From: CAYOCE01 sp964402405
Lineage (GTDB): Bacteria > Pseudomonadota > Alphaproteobacteria > UBA7879
DNA length: 16,864 bases
NCBI GenBank assembly: GCA_964402405.1
Contig: CAYOCE010000030.1
Location: 1 to 16,864 of the forward strand
Reading direction: 5' to 3'
The notes below the pieces were generated by a model that was not told the origin of the DNA, made no database searches, and worked only from the letters and a program-made list of their open reading frames with translations. The first letter of the stretch is position 1, and every line of letters begins with the position of its first letter. Shown here piece after piece: positions 1 to 5,817 of the stretch. Both the position numbers and the translations under genes were made by a program.

Positions 1-7
1 CGCCTTT

Positions 8-29
8 CGCCTTCGCTAAAGCTACGGCG
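8..29 (+). repeat. Palindromic unit with 14-nt core, copy 1
   Basis: A CGCC/GGCG stem encloses the 14-nt loop TTCGCTAAAGCTAC. Almost the same loop recurs at 15310-15323 and 15398-15411, and reverse-complemented at 15349-15362, each time inside a stem of different sequence. The stem here is only 4 bp, but loop length and sequence match the other copies, so I treat it as one family. An alternative pairing, ACGGC (24-28) with GCCGT (43-47), overlaps it. The left edge of the window may cut off more of the element. Confidence 0.5.
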
Positions 30-156
30 TAATTTAGGCTATGCCGTGGCGAGTCATCGGGAGTAAATCCTTTTTGTGGTCGTGGCTCGCTCCTGGTGTG
101 GAAGTGGTTGGAAGAAGTATGAGGGTGGTCTAAATTTCAAATCAATTTTAGTTTTC

Positions 157-187
157 TTGATATAAAACTTATGATAGGGTTTCTAAT
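157..187 (+). promoter_or_regulatory. Candidate sigma70-type promoter for pyk operon
   Basis: TTGATA (157-162, five of six matches to TTGACA) and TCTAAT (182-187, five of six to TATAAT) are separated by 19 nt, longer than the ideal 17. It would give a long leader of about 180 nt that includes the inverted-repeat segment before pyk. No better candidate is visible nearer the start codon. Low confidence because of the spacing. Confidence 0.3.
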
Positions 188-191
188 ACCA

Positions 192-340
192 AGTCTCAGA
201 AATAAGTAGGCGTATTATCAAGTAATTTTGAGGGGTTTTTTTATACCATTTGAGGTAGGGTTATCTAGATAAATCACTGAAAGTGGGGCGAAAAAATCAC
301 CAAAGGAACGAAGAGAAGAGCCTTACTTATTTCTGAGGCT
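192..340. repeat. 149-bp segment bounded by ~20-bp inverted repeats (MITE-like or leader hairpin)
   Basis: The left arm (192-211) and the reverse complement of the right arm (320-340) agree at 19 of 21 aligned positions, with one substitution and one single-base indel. The shared core is CTCAGAAATAAGTA. The arms enclose 108 nt with no open reading frame, and the right arm ends 33 nt before the pyk ATG. This is the layout of a miniature inverted-repeat element. No clear target-site duplication is visible, so a large hairpin in the pyk leader is an equal alternative. Confidence 0.45.
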
Positions 341-373
341 GGGGATAGATCTTAAAAGGAATTCAGATCCACT

Positions 374-1783
374 ATGCATCCGCGTAAAACTAAGATTGCT
401 GCAACTCTAGGCCCTAGTAGTGGGGCACCTCTCATGATTTTGAATCTAGCACAGGCTGGGGTAAATGTTTTTCGCCTGAATTTTTCCCATGGAACCTATG
501 ACACTCACCAAAAAAATGTAAATTATATCCGAGAGGCAGAAAAGGCTCTAAAGGTTCCTTTGGGTATTATGGCTGACTTACAAGGGCCTAAACTAAGGGT
601 TGGTGTTTTTGAATTAGGTTCCGTCATTTTAAACAAAGAGGCGAAAATTACCCTAGATTTGGATCCTACTCCTGGAAATGAAACTCGTGTTTGCCTGCCC
701 CACCCAGAAATTATAGCGGCCTTAGAAGTTGGAGATTTTTTGCTACTCGTTGATGGCAAAATTAAGTTGTGTGTCCTTGAAAAAAGTGCAGACAAATTAG
801 TGGCGAAAGTTATTATAGGAGGCAAGCTTTCAGATCATCAGGGTGTCAATATTCCCCACAAGAAACTTCCCATTTCAGCCTTAACGCCCAAGGATTTGAA
901 GGATCTGGAATTTATTAAAACATTGGATGTGGATTTTATTGCCCTTTCCTTTGTTCAGCATGCCTCGGATATTGTGGAGCTTCGGCAAATTATTGGAAAT
1001 CAGTTTTTAATTTTGGCAAAGATTGAAAAACCCCAAGCCATTTATCATTTAGATGACATATTGGTGTTGGCTGATGGGGTGATGGTGGCACGGGGTGATT
1101 TGGGGGTCGAGCTTCCCATCGAGGATGTCCCCAGTCTTCAAAAGCAAATTATTCTAAAGGCCCAGGAACATGGAAAACCTGTTGTTGTTGCAACCCAAAT
1201 GTTGGAATCCATGATTAATGCCCCAACACCCACTAGGGCTGAGGTATCAGATGTAGCCAATGCGGTATACGAAGGGGCGGATGCGACGATGTTGTCGGGT
1301 GAAACGGCGGCAGGATCTTATCCATTAGAAGCAGTTCAAGTGATGCGGAATGTTATTCAAAAAACAGAAATATCGCCCCAATATAGGCCTATCCTTACCG
1401 CCCTATCCCCCATGCCCGAATCAACGGTGGCGGATGCTATTACTTCGGCTGCCAAGCAAATGGCGGTGACCATAGGGGCGAGTGCTATTGTGACCGTAAC
1501 CGCCACAGGCAATACAACTATAAGGGCTGCAAGGTTGCGGCCCATGACTCCTATTTTAGGATTAACCCCAACGTTGAAAGTAGCGCGACACCTAACATTA
1601 AACTGGGGCGTGATTCCCTTTGTTGTTCCCGATACAAGGGATTTCGATCAGATGGTTCTCCGGGCAACAGAGGTGGCAAAAATGTTATTAGGGGCCGGAG
1701 AAGGAGACCAGTTGGTTTTGACAGGGGGAAAACCTCTGGGTATTCCAGGAACGACAAATTTTGTGCAGGTACAAAGAATATAG
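374..1783 (+). CDS. pyk: Pyruvate kinase
   Basis: Pyruvate kinase converts phosphoenolpyruvate and ADP to pyruvate and ATP, the last step of glycolysis, in the cytoplasm. The 469-residue protein has the family's usual bacterial length and its motifs in order: the nucleotide/PEP-binding FRLNFSHG (33-40), DLQGPK (68-73), AKIEKP (215-220) with the catalytic lysine K216 and metal ligand E218, ARGDLG (239-244) with metal ligand D242, ATQMLESM (273-280), PTRAEVSDVANA (286-297) and SGET (308-311). A B-domain-sized segment lies between roughly residues 73 and 165, and the C-terminal domain follows from about 340. AAGGA at 357-361 lies 12 nt upstream of the ATG, somewhat distant but usable. It is the first gene of a tight pyk-rlmB-plsY run. 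Classical Rickettsiales generally lack glycolysis, so an intact pyk argues for a lineage with its own carbon metabolism (inference). Confidence 0.97.
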   Translation: MHPRKTKIAATLGPSSGAPLMILNLAQAGVNVFRLNFSHGTYDTHQKNVNYIREAEKALKVPLGIMADLQGPKLRVGVFELGSVILNKEAKITLDLDPTPGNETRVCLPHPEIIAALEVGDFLLLVDGKIKLCVLEKSADKLVAKVIIGGKLSDHQGVNIPHKKLPISALTPKDLKDLEFIKTLDVDFIALSFVQHASDIVELRQIIGNQFLILAKIEKPQAIYHLDDILVLADGVMVARGDLGVELPIEDVPSLQKQIILKAQEHGKPVVVATQMLESMINAPTPTRAEVSDVANAVYEGADATMLSGETAAGSYPLEAVQVMRNVIQKTEISPQYRPILTALSPMPESTVADAITSAAKQMAVTIGASAIVTVTATGNTTIRAARLRPMTPILGLTPTLKVARHLTLNWGVIPFVVPDTRDFDQMVLRATEVAKMLLGAGEGDQLVLTGGKPLGIPGTTNFVQVQRI

Positions 1784-1787
1784 TGTT

Positions 1788-2555
1788 ATGACAAAAAAAC
1801 CATTTCATAGAAATATTAAGGAAAACCCGGATAATTGGATTTACGGTTATCACGCAGCCTGTGCTGCCCTTCAAAATCCAAAGCGCGTTATTAAAAGGGT
1901 GTTGATGACGAAGTCTGTGCAGCAGACATTGGCCTCACAACTCAATTTAAAGAATTTTCCTGTAGATTTGGCATCGGGTGCAGAAATTGAGCAACTCGTC
2001 GGCGTTGGCGCGGTACATCAGGGGATTGCGGTATTAGCTGATTCTTTAGAATCCTTGGATCCCCAAGATATTTTAGATTCAAGACAAGCCAATCAGGTCA
2101 TTGTTTTACTCGATCAAATTACAGATCCCCAAAACGTAGGGGCAATTTTACGCTCTGCTGCAGCGTTTGGAGCTGGGGCCGTTGTGACAACCGAACGTAA
2201 CAGTGCCCATATGGGGGGGGTTCTCGCCAAGGCAGCATCGGGGGCGTTGGAACAAGTGCCCCTCATTCAGGTAACAAATCTAGTCAGGTTTATGGAAGAG
2301 TTGCAAGCAGCTGGTTTTTGGTGTGCTGGGTTAGCTGAGGAGGGTAGAAGTGTTCTAGATACTAAAGACTTCTCGGGCAAGTGGGCCGTTGTGATGGGGG
2401 CTGAAGGCAGCGGTCTTCGAAGACTCGTCAAAGAAACCTGCGATTATTTGGTGCGACTACCCACGGTTTCAAGTTTTACCACCCTTAATGTATCAAATGC
2501 TGCCGCTGTTGTGTTATATGAAATATTTAGAAATCAAAAGGAAGAAAAACAATGA
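1788..2555 (+). CDS. rlmB: 23S rRNA (guanosine-2'-O-)-methyltransferase, RlmB/TrmH (SpoU) family
   Basis: This 255-residue protein is a SPOUT-fold RNA 2'-O-methyltransferase that uses S-adenosylmethionine. RlmB methylates G2251 in the peptidyl-transferase loop of 23S rRNA. The N-terminal substrate-binding domain starts with IYGYHAACAAL (18-28). The catalytic trefoil-knot domain shows motif 1, LLDQITDPQNVGAILRSA (107-124, with N116 and R122), motif 2, VMGAEGSGLRR (202-212), and motif 3, LPTVSSFTTLNVSNAAA (224-240). I chose the ATG at 1788. An in-frame TTG at 1761 would overlap pyk by 23 nt and add nine unlikely residues. The gene starts 4 nt after the pyk stop, with only weak AAAGA as a ribosome site, so translational coupling is likely. 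Its stop overlaps the plsY start (ATGA). RlmB and other TrmH-group members cannot be fully separated by eye. Confidence 0.92.
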   Translation: MTKKPFHRNIKENPDNWIYGYHAACAALQNPKRVIKRVLMTKSVQQTLASQLNLKNFPVDLASGAEIEQLVGVGAVHQGIAVLADSLESLDPQDILDSRQANQVIVLLDQITDPQNVGAILRSAAAFGAGAVVTTERNSAHMGGVLAKAASGALEQVPLIQVTNLVRFMEELQAAGFWCAGLAEEGRSVLDTKDFSGKWAVVMGAEGSGLRRLVKETCDYLVRLPTVSSFTTLNVSNAAAVVLYEIFRNQKEEKQ

Positions 2556-3145
2556 TCCCCCTTTTTTCACAGGAAATACTTTTCGTTATTTTATTGGCTT
2601 ATTTGGTAGGTTCCATCCCCGTTGGGCTGCTGCTGACAAGATATTTTGAAGGAAAAGATATCCGTAAAATTGGATCCGGCAATATTGGGGCCACCAATGT
2701 TCTAAGAACCGGAAACCGTAAGCTTGCCCTTGCCACATTGATTTTAGATTTAGCCAAGGGATTCGGGGTTGTGTTTATTGCAAAATCTTTTGGAGAGATC
2801 GCCATGCGTATTGCCTTTGCAGCCGTGGTATTCGGGCATATTTTTCCCGTATGGTTAAAATTCAAAGGAGGCAAAGGGGTTGCCACCTATGCAGGGGGAC
2901 TAACAGCAGCTGTATGGCCCTTGGGGCTAATGGGAATTGGGATTTGGATTTTAACCATTAAGGTTACGCGCATTTCTTCCCTTTCTGCTATTATAGCTGC
3001 AGCATCAATACCTCTTATTGCTTTCTTTGTGGTCCCAGAACCTTTATTTGTTGAACTTACCCTTCTAAGTCTTTTGATTATCCTCACGCATCAGGATAAC
3101 ATCAAACGCCTCATCAATAAAACAGAAACAAAAGTGAACGGATAA
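2552..3145 (+). CDS. plsY: Acyl phosphate:glycerol-3-phosphate acyltransferase PlsY
   Basis: PlsY is an integral inner-membrane enzyme that transfers the acyl group of acyl-phosphate to glycerol-3-phosphate, giving lysophosphatidic acid, the first committed step of phospholipid synthesis; its partner PlsX makes the acyl-phosphate. At 197 residues it matches the family. The three conserved cytoplasmic-loop motifs are visible: GSIPVG (20-25), the glycine-rich GSGNIGATNVLRTGN (41-55), and FKGGKGVAT (104-112) following GHIFPVW (95-101). The characteristic ending HQDNIKRL is at 180-187. Hydrophobic spans cover roughly 8-28, 56-76, 84-101, 112-135 and 142-178. The ATG overlaps the rlmB stop in an ATGA, with AAGGA about 10 nt upstream, so the two are translationally coupled. 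No plsX is in the window. Confidence 0.96.
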   Translation: MIPLFSQEILFVILLAYLVGSIPVGLLLTRYFEGKDIRKIGSGNIGATNVLRTGNRKLALATLILDLAKGFGVVFIAKSFGEIAMRIAFAAVVFGHIFPVWLKFKGGKGVATYAGGLTAAVWPLGLMGIGIWILTIKVTRISSLSAIIAAASIPLIAFFVVPEPLFVELTLLSLLIILTHQDNIKRLINKTETKVNG

Positions 3146-3157
3146 AGAAGTCTGTCC

Positions 3158-3186
3158 TTGATGAATTCCCCAACACCGATTATAGT
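3158..3186 (+). promoter_or_regulatory. Promoter of tRNA-Leu (and probably nrnC)
   Basis: TTGATG (3158-3163) and TATAGT (3181-3186) are exactly 17 nt apart and match consensus at four and five of six positions. A start about 7 nt after the -10 would fall near 3193, three bases before the mature tRNA 5' end, as is typical for tRNA genes. It lies in the short spacer after plsY. Confidence 0.65.
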
Positions 3187-3195
3187 GCCCATAGG

Positions 3196-3282
3196 GCCCA
3201 GATGGCGGAATTGGTAGACGCGCTAGTTTCAGGTATTAGTGAACATCTGTTCGTGGAAGTTCGAGTCTTCTTCTGGGCACCA
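3196..3282 (+). tRNA. tRNA-Leu (anticodon CAG)
   Basis: The 87-nt sequence folds as a class II (long variable arm) tRNA. The acceptor stem is GCCCAGA (3196-3202) with TCTGGGC (3272-3278), all seven pairs canonical, then discriminator A and an encoded CCA (3280-3282). The anticodon stem is CTAGT/ATTAG around TTCAGGT, giving anticodon CAG. The variable arm has a GAAC/GTTC stem (3241-3244, 3249-3252), and the T arm is GGAAG-TTCGAGT-CTTCT (3255-3271) with one G-U pair. It reads CUG codons. No terminator lies between it and nrnC. Confidence 0.97.
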
Positions 3283-3304
3283 CTTTGTTTTTAGGAATCT
3301 TCAA

Positions 3305-3919
3305 ATGCGCATTTATTACCATAAAAATGATTTGGATAAAGACATCATAGTCAAAGGATCTATTGCTATTGATACCGAGGCTATGGGGCTTGTGACTGCG
3401 CGAGATCGTTTATGCTCGGTCCAATTATCCACAGGGGATGGGAACTGCCATGTAATTCATATGGAGCCCAATAGAAAATACCATGCCCCTCGGTTGACTG
3501 CTTTACTAAATGATCCAACTATTATCAAGATTTTTCATTATGCCCGTTTTGATTTTGCCATTTTAAAGTATTATTTGGGAGCGGTTTCTACCCCTTTATA
3601 CTGTACCAAAATTGCTTCCCGATTAACGCGTACTTACACAGACAAACATGGCCTTAAGGATCTATGTGCAGATCTATTAGGCATTGAGTTATCAAAGGAA
3701 GAGCGTCTAACAGATTGGGGCAGTGATACCCTAACAGAACCGCAGCTAAAATATGCGGCAACTGATGTTTTACACCTTCATCAATTAAAAGAAAAATTGG
3801 ATCAAATGTTGCTACGAGAAGGGCGCACAGAACTTGCTCAGAAATGTTTTGATTTCATTCCTACCTGTGTAGAGTTGGATCTACAAGGATGGGATGCTAC
3901 CCGGTTTTTTAATCATTAG
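3305..3919 (+). CDS. nrnC: NrnC-type 3'-5' exoribonuclease (nanoRNase, RNase D-like)
   Basis: This 204-residue protein is a single DEDDy exonuclease domain without the HRDC domains of classical RNase D. That length and the overall sequence match NrnC, the alphaproteobacterial enzyme first described in Bartonella that degrades the last dinucleotides from RNA decay in place of oligoribonuclease. Catalytic residues are D23 and E25 (IAIDTEAMGL), D83 (YARFDFAIL) and Y150-x3-D154 (YAATDVLHLH). The family stretch TKIASRLTRTYTDKHGLK (101-118) and a late DLQGW (192-196) also fit. The ATG at 3305 was chosen because an upstream in-frame GTG (3239) lies inside the tRNA; TAGGA (3292-3296) lies 8 nt before the ATG. 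The gene begins 22 nt after the tRNA CCA with no promoter or terminator between, so it is probably co-transcribed with the tRNA. A generic RNase D assignment is the alternative. Confidence 0.9.
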   Translation: MRIYYHKNDLDKDIIVKGSIAIDTEAMGLVTARDRLCSVQLSTGDGNCHVIHMEPNRKYHAPRLTALLNDPTIIKIFHYARFDFAILKYYLGAVSTPLYCTKIASRLTRTYTDKHGLKDLCADLLGIELSKEERLTDWGSDTLTEPQLKYAATDVLHLHQLKEKLDQMLLREGRTELAQKCFDFIPTCVELDLQGWDATRFFNH

Positions 3920-3924
3920 TTCAC

Positions 3925-3943
3925 TTTTTAACATTGGACTAGA
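3925..3943. repeat. Imperfect direct repeat, left copy (partner 4978-4996)
   Basis: The 19-nt stretch beginning TTTTTAACA and continuing YYGGACTRGA occurs just after nrnC and again just after the next gene (4978-4996), matching at 16 of 19 positions. The two copies bracket the exported GNAT-like gene. Similarity does not extend further on either side, so chance or a shared transcript-end signal are possible explanations. Confidence 0.3.
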
Positions 3944-4005
3944 AAAATCAATCGCCGTATGGATCCTGTTTTTCCACTAGATGCTTCTGAAGGGAAAGAA
4001 ATAGA

Positions 4006-4032
4006 TTGACTATAATATTTTTTTATTATAAT
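4006..4032 (+). promoter_or_regulatory. Candidate promoter of the exported GNAT-like gene
   Basis: TTGACT (4006-4011, five of six) precedes a perfect TATAAT (4027-4032) by 15 nt, slightly short. A second perfect TATAAT (4011-4016) lacks a recognisable -35. The surrounding 60 nt are extremely AT-rich, which lowers the significance of any single hexamer. Transcription would start about 30 nt before the ATG at 4066. Confidence 0.4.
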
Positions 4033-4065
4033 TAAAATACAAAAATAAATTATTTGTGGTAAGAA

Positions 4066-4935
4066 ATGATGATTTTGAAAAACTTTTTGAAGAAGAAATG
4101 GATTTTTGGGTATATTTTTGGGATTGTTATTTCCCCGGTGTACGCGAATACTTTTGTTTTTATGGTTCAAGATAAGGAAGGCCGCTCTTATACTGTTCGT
4201 CCTTTGGGATATACAGATCAGGGGGATTGGGATCGAGATCAGCTTGCTCTAGATTTAGAGGGAAAAGATGCTTTATCTCAAGCTAATGAAGAAAATGCAG
4301 CTAGCACAGGTGATATATCTTATCTGAGTATCGAAAGAGATTTGAACAAAGATGCCATTGTGCAGTATTTTATGTGGCAACGGCAGATATATGAAGGATA
4401 CGGACCCGTGCTCGAGGAGAGGTGGGTGGTGTGCGATGAAACAGGTGTTGTTGGAGAGTTTGATTATGCAGGTGAAAGTACGTCTTTAATCCATCCTATG
4501 TACCGTGGTAAAGGTCTTGGGAAAAATGCAGCTGTGCCCATACTCGACTACTTATGCTCAAAAATTGAAACACTTTATGTCAAACAAACAATTCGGGATG
4601 AAGAGCAAGCTAAGCAAGCGTTTAATGGGGATTTTCTGAATACCATACAATCATTTGAGGATTTTAAAAAGAAATATCTACAATTATATGAGGTAACATA
4701 TGTTCCTTATGAAGGGTTTTATGGGACCATTAGTATTCACAATATTCCCTCTTTGAAAGTGGCTCTCTCTCAACATTGTAAGTCTTTCGAGGTTGAGGGG
4801 CACGATATTCGGGTCAATTTTCCCCCCAAGTCAGAAGCCCCTGAAGTGCGTGAACTGGTGGAAAATCTTGTTTCTACCGATAGTCCTATAGGGAGAGAAG
4901 AAATATTTAATAAGTATAAGGAAGAGATGGAATAG
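4066..4935 (+). CDS. Exported protein with a GNAT-like acetyl-CoA loop; function unknown
   Basis: I do not recognise the family of this 289-residue protein. It opens with a basic stretch and a hydrophobic core (about 12-25) ending in VYA (25-27), a clear type I signal peptide, so it is probably exported. Residues 118-170 resemble the acetyl-CoA-binding part of a GNAT acetyltransferase: a strand-like VVGEFDY (128-134), then HPMYRGKGLGKNA (143-155) matching the R-x-x-G-x-G pyrophosphate loop, then a helix to about 170. The flanks (30-117 and 171-289) show no known motif. Nearly all GNAT enzymes are cytoplasmic, so an exported one is odd; it may act after secretion, or the loop may be coincidental. 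Start: ATG ATG at 4066/4069 with only a weak GGTAAG upstream. It has its own AT-rich promoter region, and imperfect direct repeats flank it. Confidence is high that it is a gene, low for acetyltransferase activity. Confidence 0.7.
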   Translation: MMILKNFLKKKWIFGYIFGIVISPVYANTFVFMVQDKEGRSYTVRPLGYTDQGDWDRDQLALDLEGKDALSQANEENAASTGDISYLSIERDLNKDAIVQYFMWQRQIYEGYGPVLEERWVVCDETGVVGEFDYAGESTSLIHPMYRGKGLGKNAAVPILDYLCSKIETLYVKQTIRDEEQAKQAFNGDFLNTIQSFEDFKKKYLQLYEVTYVPYEGFYGTISIHNIPSLKVALSQHCKSFEVEGHDIRVNFPPKSEAPEVRELVENLVSTDSPIGREEIFNKYKEEME

Positions 4936-4977
4936 AGAACATGGGTACTTCGGCAGTAAAAATAGAAGAGTTTTCTA

Positions 4978-4996
4978 TTTTTAACACCGGACTGGA
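4978..4996. repeat. Imperfect direct repeat, right copy (partner 3925-3943)
   Basis: Second copy of the TTTTTAACA-YYGGACTRGA stretch, 42 nt after the stop of the exported GNAT-like gene. It differs from the left copy at three positions, all transitions. See the left copy for interpretation. Confidence 0.3.
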
Positions 4997-5018
4997 TAGC
5001 ATTAATATTTTTTAATGA

Positions 5019-5049
5019 GGCAACCTTGGGGGATTGCCCTGTAGAGGGC
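5019..5049 (+). other. Alternative hairpins in the spacer after the GNAT-like gene
   Basis: GCCCT-GTAG-AGGGC (5036-5049) is a perfect 5-bp hairpin. It is mutually exclusive with GGCAA (5019-5023) pairing to TTGCC (5034-5038). No T-run follows, so this is not a standard intrinsic terminator. Nothing else is seen between 4997 and 5144. Confidence 0.25.
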
Positions 5050-5144
5050 TACATTTATCCACAAATTTGTATTTTTAACATCAAGCCCCCGAATGACAGG
5101 GTTTTTTGGTGGGGTTGGTTTAGAAACTACTTTCTCTAAATTTC

Positions 5145-5378
5145 TTACGGTTTAGTTTCTTTACTATTATTTTCTTGTAGCAACTTAGCCCATAATTTTC
5201 TAGTTTCTTGAAATTCTGCATCATGCCTTTTCGTATCCTCCCGAATACTATTGGTGATGTTATGGGTTTCTTTTTGCATTTGATTAATGGCATTTACAGA
5301 AGCCTTCCATGTCCAAAAGCCTACCCCTACGATGCTACTAATAATAGTTAAAGTGTGTAAAATGGAGGTCAAGTCCAT
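5145..5378 (-). CDS. Small single-span membrane protein, hypothetical
   Basis: This is a possible 77-residue protein of no recognised family. Residues 4-24 form one hydrophobic membrane span, followed by a highly charged, probably helical tail (32-75, rich in K, E, Q and N). That layout resembles small bitopic proteins but says nothing certain about function. ATG at 5378; a GAG-containing stretch about 8 nt upstream is a weak ribosome site, and TATAAT on the minus strand (5394-5389) lies too close to the start for a normal leader. It is isolated on the minus strand between the GNAT-like gene and the terminator at 5497-5536. Whether it is expressed is uncertain. Confidence 0.4.
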   Translation of the reverse strand: MDLTSILHTLTIISSIVGVGFWTWKASVNAINQMQKETHNITNSIREDTKRHDAEFQETRKLWAKLLQENNSKETKP

Positions 5379-5496
5379 ATGTCATCTCATTATATGCTAT
5401 TCACGTATAATAATTAGTACCCCACATTTATTTTTAGCGCAAGTAGAATTTTTGCTTTCTTCCAATATATACAGCGTGCTCAGTCAACAAAAGCAT

Positions 5497-5536
5497 AAAA
5501 AAACCCGGAGAACTGCTTAGCTCGCCGGGTTTTTTT
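5497..5536. terminator. Bidirectional intrinsic terminator (end of rne transcript)
   Basis: AAAAAAACCCGG (5497-5508) pairs perfectly with CCGGGTTTTTTT (5525-5536), a 12-bp stem with a 16-nt loop whose base can add AG/CT pairs. With A-run and T-run on opposite sides it can stop transcription from either strand. The obvious client is rne on the minus strand, which ends at 5818 with no closer terminator. The small membrane gene begins beyond it. Confidence 0.85.
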
Positions 5537-5582
5537 CATCTAAATTTTATGGACTATACTCTTCGGATTTCAAAATGTGGGA

Positions 5583-5632
5583 ATCTTTCTTCCCCGATTA
5601 GGGGAAGGAAGATCAGTGATCGTCAGATCACT
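5583..5632 (-). other. Two adjacent strong hairpins in the rne 3' region
   Basis: Arms 5583-5595 and 5601-5613 form a 13-bp stem with one G-U pair and a 5-nt loop. It is followed directly by a perfect 7-bp stem, AGTGATC-GTCA-GATCACT (5615-5632). They lie in the ~280-nt stretch between the rne stop and the terminator, on the side transcribed with rne. They could be a stable 3'-UTR or a processed small RNA. No T-run follows either stem. The rest of 5637-5817 holds a less regular stem near 5698-5725 and nothing else I can name. Confidence 0.4.
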
Positions 5633-5817
5633 AATTTAAATGAGGGACCGAGGAGGGATAATGTATTCTTCATACATGCCCGACAAAGGTACCCGGGCCG
5701 AAGGCAATGATTCACGGCCTTCAGGCAACAATCCATAAATGTAATGCGTGGATTGGTAATTGTTAATGCGTGAATCAGTAAATTTTACAATCCACAGTTT
5801 GAAGGACGAGGAGTATA

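Larger units (their letters stand above)
30..356. other. Non-coding stretch upstream of pyk
   Basis: No convincing coding region is seen here. The stretch holds the end of a palindromic element on the left, a weak promoter candidate (157-187) and an inverted-repeat-bounded segment (192-340). A T-run at 236-242 follows GGGG but has no matching upstream CCCC arm, so I do not call it a terminator. The gene to the left lies outside the window. Confidence 0.5.

Noticed and set aside
1761..1787. Upstream TTG start for rlmB
   Set aside because: It overlaps the pyk 3' end and adds residues unlike the family; the ATG at 1788 fits the operon spacing.
3239..3304. Upstream GTG start for nrnC
   Set aside because: It would place 22 codons inside and just after tRNA-Leu; the ATG at 3305 has a ribosome site and matches the usual NrnC N-terminus.
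5086..5106. Terminator after the GNAT-like gene (CCCCC...GGG-TTTTTT)
   Set aside because: Only about three to four bases can pair before the T-run, too weak to call an intrinsic terminator.
5287..5520. 77-codon plus-strand frame running into the terminator
   Set aside because: It is antisense to the small membrane gene, ends within the terminator hairpin and has no ribosome site or recognisable protein features.
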